Positions 16,832-24,363 of a DNA stretch of 64,000 nucleotides are shown one piece after another (position 1 is the stretch's first letter; each line of letters opens with the position of its first letter). Under the pieces are notes generated by a model that saw nothing but the letters and a program-made list of their open reading frames with translations, ran no database searches and was not told where the DNA came from. Where the stretch lies: assembly GCF_001439785.1 (NCBI RefSeq), contig NZ_JYLI01000015.1:85954-149953 (forward strand), given 5' to 3'. Made by a program: the position numbers and the translations under genes. This stretch comes from Pseudomonas poae (GTDB taxonomy: Bacteria > Pseudomonadota > Gammaproteobacteria > Pseudomonadales > Pseudomonadaceae).

Positions 16832-17545
16832 TTACTCCCGTGCCAATCTTCCGACGTTGGCGTAAAGCGCTTCATTGAAAGCATCCCGATCGCTCGACCG
16901 GTGACAACGCTGATGGCAATTGGGGCACAAGGCTACAGCATTGGCGATGCGATCCGAACCCTTCTGGGCGAGGTGCTTGACGTGATGTACTTCAAGAAAT
17001 GGCAAACCGTCGACCTCGAAAGGCGCATTTGAACCGCAGCCTTCGCAAATGCCGTCGGCTTCTTTCAGCACCCAAGCGCGTACCTTTGGGTCACGCACGA
17101 AGGCGGTGCTGACGGTGGGCACTTTCTGGGGTTGGGCAATGCCATCCGGCAACATCGGGAAGGGCTGTTGCTGAAGTTTGGCTGCGCGGCGGATGAGCGT
17201 TTGTTCATCGGCGGTTTGGGCGGCGTCTTCTGACTCAAACACACCTTGTGCTGCGAGGGCATAGCGGATGCGACGCTCCACGCCAGAACCCACGTTTTTG
17301 GCGGGCCTATAGCCTTTGATGCGATCCCACCCCATGCGGACGAGAACGGTGGAGATGTTTTGCATCCGAAATTCGATGGAGCTTTCGGTGCGGCCTGCCG
17401 CAGCACCTTCGCGCAGAAGACGGTTTTCGAACGCCTTATTGAACATTTGCCCGTTTTTTTCCAAGACCCACATTTTTAGGTAAGCCTCGACCGCCGCTGC
17501 CAGCTCCGCATCGCTCCAATCCGTTTTGTCTTTCTTGATATCCAT
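16832..17545 (-). CDS. HNH endonuclease (McrA-like)
   Basis: 237 aa. The C-terminal 90 residues form an HNH domain: a zinc pair CEGCGS, PFLEVHHVKHLAQKGSD containing the catalytic His-His, then IANAVALCPNCHQRCH with the second zinc pair. The N-terminal part (ELAAAVEAYLKMW, SSIEFRMQNISTVLVRMG) is a helical domain often found with such nucleases that act on modified DNA. This suggests a type IV restriction-like or homing role. It sits at the edge of the island that contains the Bro-N and SIR2-HerA genes, which fits a defence function, though cutting of modified DNA is inferred. Confidence 0.85.
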   Translation of the reverse strand: MDIKKDKTDWSDAELAAAVEAYLKMWVLEKNGQMFNKAFENRLLREGAAAGRTESSIEFRMQNISTVLVRMGWDRIKGYRPAKNVGSGVERRIRYALAAQGVFESEDAAQTADEQTLIRRAAKLQQQPFPMLPDGIAQPQKVPTVSTAFVRDPKVRAWVLKEADGICEGCGSNAPFEVDGLPFLEVHHVKHLAQKGSDRIANAVALCPNCHQRCHRSSDRDAFNEALYANVGRLARE

Positions 17546-17644
17546 ACAGCCGCCGAGGGTAGAAAACCCTCGGACGATACTGAGTAGCCATTATTGCGTC
17601 TACGAAATTTCCTACATGTCGGCCGGAATCGACGGTCTTCGATA

Positions 17645-18172
17645 TTAGTAAATTCGCTTTATTCGGAAAGGCTGTATGAGCTTGCGCCACCACGGCGTCT
17701 TTGCTGGATCTTTCCTATAGGTCCGATTTACCAACAGGTACGGCATGTCCCGAAGGCGTATCCAGCCTTCATCCTGCCAATGCAGGAGGTTAAGCGACAT
17801 TTCTGGCCAATCCAACATACTCAACAGCGGACGCTCCACGGTTCTGGGCTGACGCTCATCTCGCAGCGTCGGAACGACTTCGTGGGTCAGCCAGCTCCGT
17901 AATGACCGGTTCCCCGGCACGTAGTGGTAGACCAGCAAGGCATAGGCGCCGGATTCGCTGATCATCAGCATTTCTTGCGGTTGACCGTGGAAGAGCAGCG
18001 TTACGGTTTTTCGCTGGTCGTCATCGAGTTTTCGAGTCGTTCGCTCATCCAGATACCAACCCATCAAACGTCCAAGATCGCGAGCGCAGAACCAGGGTTG
18101 GTTTTCCAGAAGGAGGGTGTGCAGAGGTAGGTTTTGACGTGTGAATACGATAGGAACAAGGGGATCATGCAT
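17645..18172 (-). CDS. Bro-N domain antirepressor-like protein
   Basis: 175 aa. Residues 8-110 match the Bro-N fold of phage antirepressors: LENQPWFCARDLGRLMGWY, LDDDQRKTVTLLF, MLMISESGAYALLVYH and RSLRSWLTHEVVPTL. The C-terminal 65 residues are not assigned. Its ATG overlaps by 8 bases with the stop of a 30-codon reading frame. Upstream is a 75-nt RNA with complementarity to that frame's ribosome binding site. This is the c4-icd-ant arrangement of phage P1/P7, in which the antirepressor is silenced by an antisense RNA. The gene therefore looks like the ant equivalent of a phage-derived switch. Confidence 0.88.
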   Translation of the reverse strand: MHDPLVPIVFTRQNLPLHTLLLENQPWFCARDLGRLMGWYLDERTTRKLDDDQRKTVTLLFHGQPQEMLMISESGAYALLVYHYVPGNRSLRSWLTHEVVPTLRDERQPRTVERPLLSMLDWPEMSLNLLHWQDEGWIRLRDMPYLLVNRTYRKDPAKTPWWRKLIQPFRIKRIY

Positions 18173-18257
18173 GGCATACCTCCGAGGCCAGAGGCGCTTG
18201 AACGGCGTTTCTTACGCAGTAGTAAGGCTTCGCGCGGAAGGTGAAAATTCTAGGCAT
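18165..18257 (-). CDS. Icd-like leader ORF translationally coupled to the antirepressor
   Basis: 30 codons, starting at ATG 18257 with AGAGG nine bases upstream (the best ribosome binding site in this segment) and ending in a TGA that overlaps the Bro-N start. The peptide begins MPRIFTFRAKPYYCVRNAV. In P1, icd is a short frame overlapping ant, and ant translation depends on it. Here the Bro-N ATG has no good site of its own, which supports coupling. The ribosome binding site is the predicted target of the C4-like RNA. Confidence 0.7.
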   Translation of the reverse strand: MPRIFTFRAKPYYCVRNAVQAPLASEVCHA

Positions 18258-18300
18258 TTTCCATTACCTCTGTGTGATTTCAGCTTTCTTAGGGCTGGGT

Positions 18301-18375
18301 GCCGGGAGTTAAGAAACCCCACACAGAGGGCCGGACATATTCCCCTTTCGGGTCTTGTATTAGCCCACTCCCGGC
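18301..18375 (-). ncRNA. C4-type antisense RNA
   Basis: 75 nt closed by a perfect 9-bp stem (GCCGGGAGT / ACTCCCGGC). The P1 C4 RNA is about 77 nt. Inside are CCTCTGTGTG (b', 18320-18329) and TTTCTTA (a', 18310-18316). The complements of both, in the right order, occur in the icd-like leader: TAAGAAA at 18285-18291 and CACACAGAGG at 18267-18276, the latter containing the ribosome binding site. A second, shorter target pair lies upstream at 18451-18469. This a/b plus b'/a' layout is that of the known C4 antisense RNA family of phages P1 and P7. Confidence 0.8.
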
Positions 18376-18450
18376 ATAACAAAGATTTTCGATGCCCACG
18401 AGAAAACCGTAGGCACAAAAAAGCCGCTACTGTCGGGTGCGGTCAGTCCG

Positions 18451-18469
18451 CTGTGTGAGGTGTTTCTTA
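18451..18469 (-). promoter_or_regulatory. Upstream C4 target copy (a1/b1-like)
   Basis: TAAGAAAC followed by CACACAG on the minus strand, matching the C4 loops. In P1 two target copies (a1b1, a2b2) flank the C4 sequence. Between this site and C4 the transcript also has a CCGC...GCGG hairpin followed by six T (18417-18440), a possible attenuator. Confidence 0.6.
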
Positions 18470-18483
18470 GGCACCAGGCTAGA

Positions 18484-18512
18484 AGCGTATTGGCTTCCAG
18501 AGTTTCGGTCAA
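18484..18512 (-). promoter_or_regulatory. Candidate promoter of the C4/Icd/Bro-N transcript
   Basis: TTGACC at 18507-18512 and TACGCT at 18484-18489 on the minus strand, 17 bases apart. Transcription from here would start just before the upstream target copy and run through C4, the leader ORF and Bro-N. Confidence 0.4.
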
Positions 18513-18521
18513 GGCTGAGAA

Positions 18522-18546
18522 CACAGCAAAATTTAATTTTGCTGTG
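18522..18546. terminator. Perfect hairpin behind the KTSC gene
   Basis: CACAGCAAAAT-TTA-ATTTTGCTGTG, an exact 11-bp inverted repeat 20 bases past the KTSC stop. It has A/T-rich stem ends but no following T-run. It probably ends the SIR2-HerA-KTSC transcript and separates it from the C4 promoter. Confidence 0.5.
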
Positions 18547-18565
18547 AACTGTATTTTACAAGTTT

Positions 18566-18775
18566 TCAGATTTCGGCATAACTGTAAATATTCTTGATAT
18601 TCGCATGGAAGTAACCTCCGGGAGAACCGGCATTTACCAAACCATCAAATTCACTTTCCGGAACCTCATAGTACTCGTAGACTTTTCCATTAAGAAACTC
18701 AATTTGGAGTGAAGAGGTAGCAGCGTCATACCCGACACTTGCTATATTGCTGGAGTTTACTGGGATTCTTGCCAT
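18566..18775 (-). CDS. KTSC-domain small protein, third gene of the SIR2-HerA operon
   Basis: 69 aa, a complete KTSC domain: VNSSNIASVGYDAATSSLQIEFLNGKVYEYYEVPESEF followed by GSPGGYFHANIKNIYSY. The domain is usually found alone or after lysyl-tRNA-synthetase-like proteins and in phage genomes; its role is not established. The ATG directly follows the herA TAA with no gap, so both must be cotranscribed and are probably translationally coupled. Base composition is as AT-rich as that of herA. I do not know it as a standard part of SIR2-HerA systems; it may be an accessory factor or passenger. Confidence 0.85.
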   Translation of the reverse strand: MARIPVNSSNIASVGYDAATSSLQIEFLNGKVYEYYEVPESEFDGLVNAGSPGGYFHANIKNIYSYAEI

Positions 18776-20554
18776 TTATATTTCTTCCTTTTTAATTACC
18801 TGGTTTCGCCAGGCCGATACTAATGGTTCATAATTTTCAACGGTTCTATCTTGTGCCCAATTTTTTGAGACTTCGGGGTCTTTACTGTTGGGGTACTTGT
18901 TTGAAGGAAGGATATTTATCCGACATCTCGTCGGTAGTTTTGCGGCTTCGCCCACTATTATCGCTTCGCCTGTTCTTAATATAGGAAGTGAGTCGATAAT
19001 GCCGGCTAGTCCCTCAGACATCGCAGATTTTACTATGCCGCGATCAGTAGAGTTGTTAATTCTCAAGGCAATAATTGTTCCGCATTGAGATAGAATTGTT
19101 TCATCAATTTCTGAAGGTCGCTGACTTACTATCATTGCCCCCACCCCAAATTTTCTGCCTTCTTTTGCTATACGTTGGACCATTTGTTTTGCTAACCCAT
19201 CTTCCTTTTTTGATAAGTATCTGTGGGCTTCTTCGAGCACTACCAATAAAGGGCGCTTTCTCATGCCTGTATTGAGGTTTTTTCCCCATATCGAAGATTC
19301 GAAAAGTATATCTAGGATGGAGCCTAATAATAGACTTAGGCGAGTGGACGGCATTCCTGAAAGATCTAGAATTGTAATGGGCTTATCGTGCCCTAGCCAG
19401 TCCATAAGTAACTGATCCAAATCTTTTCTAATAATTCCATCTTTGTCTGGGGACCAGGGCCCCGGATCCAATAGAAACGAATATTGCGAATCTAGCAATC
19501 TGGATTTCATCAGCTCCAGCTGTCTCTTCATTGAGCCTGGGCCTCCCTTATAAGGAGCGGCACCTCCCGTTGCAGGTGGTTTAAAGCGTGGAGGGATTAG
19601 TTTTTCCGCATCTCCTTCTCCGTTTTCAATCAAGGCGGGGTTTACATGTTCTTTCTCTTGCCAGTTTACGGTGTCGTCATAATATAACTCATGCCAGATT
19701 TTCCTGATTCTATAAGGTAAAGGGGAAAGAGTGTTAACTGATTCTTCAAGAGTATTTTTTATATTGTTTATTTTTATAGAGAGTTTTTTTTCATCGATTG
19801 TCTTGTCTAAATATTGGGTTTTCTGACTTTCAGTTAAGTTTCCACATAAAAACTCAATGAGGCTCTCTGGCGACACGCACCAGTATGGAATGTAAAGAGG
19901 GTTTTTGCTGTCGGGAAGAACAGAGAATACTTTCGCTATATCTCCAAGGGCGGATTCGTACTCTCCATGGATGTCTATCAACAAAACCCTAGAGGATGGC
20001 AGGCGTATTTTTTCGTTTTTTGTGACGAGCGATCTGATGATGGACGCTGTGCTGGTTGACTTTCCTGAACCTGTAGACCCAAGGATTGCCGAATGGCGAG
20101 AAACCAATTTGTCTAAGTCTAGACTTACGTCAATACCATCAGAGCTTGAAAGCTTACCGATGGTAAATTGACCGGTTGAGGATAATCCAAAAATTTTCTT
20201 TAGGTCGCTATCTACTACGACGTGTACGTCATCTCCGATACTTGGATACTCGCTGATTCCTCTATCGAATTCACCACCTATCATTTCGCCTATTAGTTCT
20301 ACTTTTATCCATCGGCGACCTTTGGATATTATGGTTTCACCTTCATTGCCAGAAGACTCATTGGACTCCGAAGTGACACCAAAAAGCTGGTTGTAACCAA
20401 TTGGTATCTTAATAAAGCTCCCGACTTGACCAATTCTGTAGTTTTTACCCTCAATTATTATAATTCCTGACTCCATAGATTCCGCAAGTTCTACTATTAT
20501 AGAGGAGCTGGAAACTGAGCTTATATTGCCCATGTATGTTGGGTTATTAATCAT
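18776..20554 (-). CDS. herA: HerA-type ATPase/translocase of a SIR2-HerA defence system
   Basis: 592 aa. The N-terminal 125 residues are consistent with a HAS-barrel (SIIVELAESMESGIIIIEGKNY, IGQVGSFIKIP). The FtsK/HerA motor follows: Walker A GSTGSGKS at 159-166, Walker B LLVVLEEAH near 437, and a downstream ERPSEID-like sensor region (VSQRPSEIDETILSQCGT). HerA hexamers translocate DNA. Paired with a SIR2 protein they form a known anti-phage complex in which NAD+ is destroyed on infection. It overlaps the SIR2 gene by 8 bases and abuts the KTSC gene. The AT-rich composition is unlike the flanking core genes and points to horizontal transfer. Confidence 0.9.
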   Translation of the reverse strand: MINNPTYMGNISSVSSSSIIVELAESMESGIIIIEGKNYRIGQVGSFIKIPIGYNQLFGVTSESNESSGNEGETIISKGRRWIKVELIGEMIGGEFDRGISEYPSIGDDVHVVVDSDLKKIFGLSSTGQFTIGKLSSSDGIDVSLDLDKLVSRHSAILGSTGSGKSTSTASIIRSLVTKNEKIRLPSSRVLLIDIHGEYESALGDIAKVFSVLPDSKNPLYIPYWCVSPESLIEFLCGNLTESQKTQYLDKTIDEKKLSIKINNIKNTLEESVNTLSPLPYRIRKIWHELYYDDTVNWQEKEHVNPALIENGEGDAEKLIPPRFKPPATGGAAPYKGGPGSMKRQLELMKSRLLDSQYSFLLDPGPWSPDKDGIIRKDLDQLLMDWLGHDKPITILDLSGMPSTRLSLLLGSILDILFESSIWGKNLNTGMRKRPLLVVLEEAHRYLSKKEDGLAKQMVQRIAKEGRKFGVGAMIVSQRPSEIDETILSQCGTIIALRINNSTDRGIVKSAMSEGLAGIIDSLPILRTGEAIIVGEAAKLPTRCRINILPSNKYPNSKDPEVSKNWAQDRTVENYEPLVSAWRNQVIKKEEI

Positions 20555-21776
20555 TTTTTGGCTCGTTCGCGACAGAGAGTTGAAAGTCTATATCGGACTG
20601 CCCTTCCTCTCTTGGAGCAGTAGCAGGGGGCTCTATCTCAAATCCAAAGTCGCCACCTGCTGTTGCTAGAAAGCGTGTTAAGGCATTAAAGTCGCCAAGT
20701 TGAAATTCTTTGTTTTTGAAGTATTCATCTCTAATAGATTGCCAGTTTTTCGCGGGTAAAATTCCTGTTCTCCAAGGGGCCTCAACTCCGTTTATTATTG
20801 CGCCATCTCGGCAGAATAAACTAAAGTTAGGGCAGTTAAATGCAATTTCGCGCGCGTGCGGTTCTTTTTCTAAATTATTATATTGAAATGCGAATAATGC
20901 GGTTGAAGGGTTTGCTATAAGGCTTTCAGTTATTTTTGAGGATATGTGTGCATCAGCGAAGGAGAAGCCGGAGGCTATTGTAAGTGTGTCACTTTCATTT
21001 AAGAAGTTTTTGAATCTTTCAAATAGTGAAGAAAATGGAGCGGCTTGGGTCTGATCATATTTTATATGAGAGGGGTAAACCATATTTGTATTCGTTGAAA
21101 ATGGTAGCCTAATCACCTCCTGGTTTTCACTGATTTCCCAGCCTATCGAGCCATGTAGTTTCCATAATCTAACCCAGCGTGGTGGTAGATCATTTCGTGA
21201 AATACTTGAGGGGTCGAAAAAGGCGTTTCTTGATCCGCTAAAACCATCAAAATAAGGAGTCTTAACCCTTTCAAGTGCCTGTTCAAGCAGTAAGTCATAA
21301 TTAGTAGTAAAGATTTCAATGCCGTATCGTCTTTTTATCCCATTTACCCAAGATATTAATTCGGAATATGGGTTTTTTCCAGGTGGCAAATCTTTGTTTA
21401 CCACCTGCTTAATGGCGTTGCAAATGTTTTCGGTTAGCTGTAAGAATTTTTTGCTATCGTAATCGTGTACTGTAGAACTACCAATGACGTCTGCAAGAGT
21501 TCTTATTTTTGACAGAACTTTTTCAAAGTTTTTATCTGGTATCGACTCTTCTATTAGATTGAAGACTATTAAATCGCTTTTCTCTAGGTTTTCTTTGATC
21601 GTTTTGGTTAGGCCTACTACGTTCGGGATCAGCGGTTGCCAAGGACCGTCCCCTCCGACATTTATACTAAATGGAGCTCCAGCCCCTAAAAGCAATCCGA
21701 TTTTTTTCTTTCCGTTAGTGATTACCTGGCGGAAGCCGAACATGTATTGATCAGGGTTGTGTACTGATTCGCTCAC
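20547..21776 (-). CDS. SIR2-family NADase of a SIR2-HerA defence system
   Basis: 409 aa from a GTG at 21776 with AAGGA seven bases upstream. The SIR2 Rossmann signs are GLLLGAGAPFS (residues 27-37), the NAD-binding FTTNYDLLLEQAL, and WKLHGSIGW with the catalytic His. The remaining C-terminal half (SGFSFADAHI, LFAFQYNN) fits SIR2_2-type defence proteins. Such proteins deplete NAD+ after phage sensing, causing abortive infection. The stop lies inside the start of herA, so the two are made together. The start is only 24 bases past the nrdB terminator hairpin, so the promoter must overlap it or lie further upstream. Confidence 0.88.
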   Translation of the reverse strand: MSESVHNPDQYMFGFRQVITNGKKKIGLLLGAGAPFSINVGGDGPWQPLIPNVVGLTKTIKENLEKSDLIVFNLIEESIPDKNFEKVLSKIRTLADVIGSSTVHDYDSKKFLQLTENICNAIKQVVNKDLPPGKNPYSELISWVNGIKRRYGIEIFTTNYDLLLEQALERVKTPYFDGFSGSRNAFFDPSSISRNDLPPRWVRLWKLHGSIGWEISENQEVIRLPFSTNTNMVYPSHIKYDQTQAAPFSSLFERFKNFLNESDTLTIASGFSFADAHISSKITESLIANPSTALFAFQYNNLEKEPHAREIAFNCPNFSLFCRDGAIINGVEAPWRTGILPAKNWQSIRDEYFKNKEFQLGDFNALTRFLATAGGDFGFEIEPPATAPREEGQSDIDFQLSVANEPKND

Positions 21777-21794
21777 TGTATGTCCTTATAAAAT

Positions 21795-21825
21795 AGAAAA
21801 ACCCCGCAATGGCGGGGTCTCTATT
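21795..21825 (-). terminator. nrdB terminator
   Basis: ACCCCGC-AATG-GCGGGGT, extended by AATAGA/TCTATT, with TTTTT on the minus strand, 60 bases past the nrdB stop. It forms the right edge of the AT-rich defence segment. Confidence 0.85.
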
Positions 21826-21885
21826 TTCGCTACCCCAACATCCATGCTCAGGTAAAGCGCGATCTACAACAAAATCACCGTATCA

Positions 21886-23136
21886 TCAATCCCAGCTCAA
21901 CGCACCACCCGTCTGATACTCAATTACACGAGTCTCAAAAAAATTCTTCTCTTTCTTCAAGTCCATAATCTCGCTCATCCAAGGAAACGGGTTAGTCGTC
22001 CCTGGATACTCTTCCTTCAACCCAATCTGCGACAGACGACGGTTTGCAATGAACTTGAGGTAATCCTCCATCATTGCCGCATTCATGCCGAGAACGCCGC
22101 GCGGCATGGTGTCACGTGCATATTCGATCTCCAGCTGCGTCCCCTGCAGAATCATCTGGGTCGCTTCTTCCTTCATCTCCGCATCCCACAAGTGCGGGTT
22201 TTCGATTTTGATCTGGTTGATCACGTCGATACCAAAGTTCAGGTGCATCGACTCATCGCGCAGGATGTACTGGAACTGCTCGGCCACGCCGGTCATTTTG
22301 TTGCGGCGGCCCATGGACAGGATCTGGGTGAAGCCGCAATAAAAGAAGATGCCTTCCAGTACGCAGTAATAGGCGACGAGGTTGCGCAGCAGCTCTTTAT
22401 CGGTCTCGACGGTGCCGGTTTCGAACTTCGGATCGGAGATCGAGCGGGTGTACTTCAAGCCCCAGGCGGCCTTTTTGGCGACCGATGGAATCTCGTGGTA
22501 CATGTTGAAGATCTCGCCTTCATCCATGGCCAGGGATTCGATGCAGTACTGGTAGGCGTGGGTGTGGATCGCTTCTTCGAAGGCCTGGCGCAGGATGTAC
22601 TGGCGGCATTCCGGGTTGGTGATCAGGCGGTACACGGCCAGCACCAGGTTGTTGGCGACCAGCGAATCGGCGGTGGAGAAGAAGCCCAGGTTGCGCATGA
22701 CGATGCGGCGTTCGTCGTCGGTGAGGCCTTCGGGGGTCTTCCACAGGGCGATGTCGGCGGTCATGTTGACCTCTTGCGGCATCCAGTGGTTGGCGCAGCC
22801 GTCGAGGTACTTCTGCCAGGCCCAGTCGTATTTGAAAGGCACGAGTTGGTTGAGGTCGGCGCGGCAGTTGATCATGCGCTTTTCGTCGACGGCGACGCGG
22901 GCGGCTGAGCCTTCGAGTTCGGCGAGGCCTTCGGCGACGTCGAGTTTGTCGAGGGCGGCCTTGGCGCGGATGATCGCCGCAGAGTCGCTGGCGGTTACGT
23001 TGCGCGCTTCAAGGGCAGCCGCGGCGCCGGCGCCGTCGAGGCGGTCCATGTTGGCTTCGCTGGCATGGCCGGCATTGGCGCCTTTGATGGCGACTTCGCC
23101 GTCTTCTTCTTTATCGAATTCGTCCCAGCTAAGCAT
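21886..23136 (-). CDS. nrdB: Class Ia ribonucleoside-diphosphate reductase beta subunit
   Basis: 416 aa from ATG 23136 (MLSWDEFDKEED), with AGGAGA upstream; the in-frame extension to 23262 is unlikely. It holds the diferric-tyrosyl radical cofactor used by NrdA to reduce ribonucleotides. Iron ligands are visible in EEAIHTHAYQYCIESL and DESMHLNFGIDVINQI; an N-terminal acidic ligand is expected before WQKYLDGC. The C-terminus ends YQTGGALSWD, the tail that docks on NrdA. The first 75 residues are an Ala/Asp-rich extension common in Pseudomonas NrdB. nrdA is not in the window on this side. Expression is probably NrdR-linked but no clear box was seen. Confidence 0.95.
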   Translation of the reverse strand: MLSWDEFDKEEDGEVAIKGANAGHASEANMDRLDGAGAAAALEARNVTASDSAAIIRAKAALDKLDVAEGLAELEGSAARVAVDEKRMINCRADLNQLVPFKYDWAWQKYLDGCANHWMPQEVNMTADIALWKTPEGLTDDERRIVMRNLGFFSTADSLVANNLVLAVYRLITNPECRQYILRQAFEEAIHTHAYQYCIESLAMDEGEIFNMYHEIPSVAKKAAWGLKYTRSISDPKFETGTVETDKELLRNLVAYYCVLEGIFFYCGFTQILSMGRRNKMTGVAEQFQYILRDESMHLNFGIDVINQIKIENPHLWDAEMKEEATQMILQGTQLEIEYARDTMPRGVLGMNAAMMEDYLKFIANRRLSQIGLKEEYPGTTNPFPWMSEIMDLKKEKNFFETRVIEYQTGGALSWD

Positions 23137-23696
23137 GACGTGTCGTCTCCTGCGTGAGGGCGCAAAGGTGCCCGTGTGAAACCGGATGGTTGGGTGTTCA
23201 CACGGCCCCAGGGCCGCGGTGGATCTTAAGGAATCGTTTGTTGCAGCAGCTCGCGCAGGCAAAAAAACGGAATGGGCTAACGGGTGCTGCGTGAGGCTTG
23301 AGGGGCGCAGGTGCAGGTGCTTGCCCTGGCGATGCCTCAGGTCTGGCTCTTCGTCCCTGTGTAAAGGGATATTGCAGGCCCGATTTACCCGCGCATTATA
23401 GGGAAAAAATCGGCTTTGTGTTGTGGCGGATGGTCACGGTGTGGGCGCAGCAAGGTGGGTATTTGGGCTAAGGCGAGGATTTACAGGGGGTTAGCGAGGC
23501 AGGAAATTTTTGAGGCGTGGTGGGGGTGGTTTGTTGATGCTGGGGGAGGGCATTTGGCGTGATTGCGGTGGGCTCGGGAGCAGGGTGGTGGCTTGGATCG
23601 CTATCGCAGGCAAGCCAGCTCCCACAGTTGACTGGTGTTCCAAGTCAAGAGGCTCTTGGCCGCAAGAGCGCTGTCCTGCGGCGAGCAAGAGACCGG
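23137..23696. other. nrdB upstream region with a decayed REP
   Basis: 560 bases without a gene. A TATAAT on the minus strand at 23395-23400 is a candidate -10 for nrdB. Between 23565 and 23630 there is a decayed REP pair (ends in gcaagccagctcccacag). Nothing else is recognised. Confidence 0.5.
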
Positions 23697-23966
23697 TTAT
23701 CCGTTGGAGCAACCGCCGCCCATCACGTGATAGTTGAGAATATGCCGCTGACCCTGGGAATCGTCATATTCCATTTGCACCGGTACTACGCGGCATACCT
23801 CTGGAACATTGCTCATGTGCACAACTTTCGCGACATCCAGGTGGGTGCTGTAGCTGTAGTCTTCAACAATCGGCGCATTGCGGCCGGCCAGTTCGGTGGG
23901 GGCCTCGTCGGCCAGGGCGGCGGTGGCGCACAGGCTGCTGAGGGTCATTACCAGTAAAGCTTTCAT
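23697..23966 (-). CDS. DUF2790 secreted small protein
   Basis: 89 aa. Signal peptide MKALLVMTLSSLCATAALA. The mature part has the DUF2790 pattern YSYSTHLDVAKVVHMSNVPEVC, then VPVQMEYDDSQGQRH and a final GGGCSNG, with two Cys likely to form a disulfide. DUF2790 proteins are Pseudomonas-specific, periplasmic or exported, often induced by copper or stress; function is unknown. A single gene divergent from acsA. Confidence 0.85.
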   Translation of the reverse strand: MKALLVMTLSSLCATAALADEAPTELAGRNAPIVEDYSYSTHLDVAKVVHMSNVPEVCRVVPVQMEYDDSQGQRHILNYHVMGGGCSNG

Positions 23967-24363
23967 CGGGTCTGTCTACCTTTTTCAGGGCGAGAGGGGT
24001 CACGAGGCCCTTGTGAGGCCACGCGTGTAACGTGGGAGTTGGGAAGTTCGGATTAACGTGGCCTGGGTGGGGGCTGTTGCATTGTTAATCTCGGTGCCTT
24101 GTTGGCGGAGTCGATTTTAGGCGTGCGGGCGCTGTTCATATACCCGTGCTTTTGATAAACACTTTTGGTGGTTTTTGTAACAATCGGCCGATCAAGGTTT
24201 TTTCAGCGTGTTGCAAAGCGCCATGGGGCGCGGGCCAGAGCGGCAAGCGCTATGGCGGGGCAATTTGTAGGGTCTTGTTACTACCATCGTCGAATGGTTC
24301 TATAGGTCTGGCCCGGCTACAACGGGGCCATACAACAACAACTATGTCACCGAGGTAAGAAAG
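23967..24363. other. acsA upstream region
   Basis: 397 bases. Contains a near-exact direct repeat (aagcgccatgg / aagcgctatgg, 24216-24226 and 24245-24255), which could be a regulator site since acsA is controlled by response regulators in Pseudomonas. AGGTAAGAAAG before the ATG supplies the ribosome binding site. Confidence 0.35.

Noticed and set aside
24216..24255. Direct repeat before acsA as a defined operator
   Set aside because: Only two short copies and no motif I can tie to a known regulator; left as a note.
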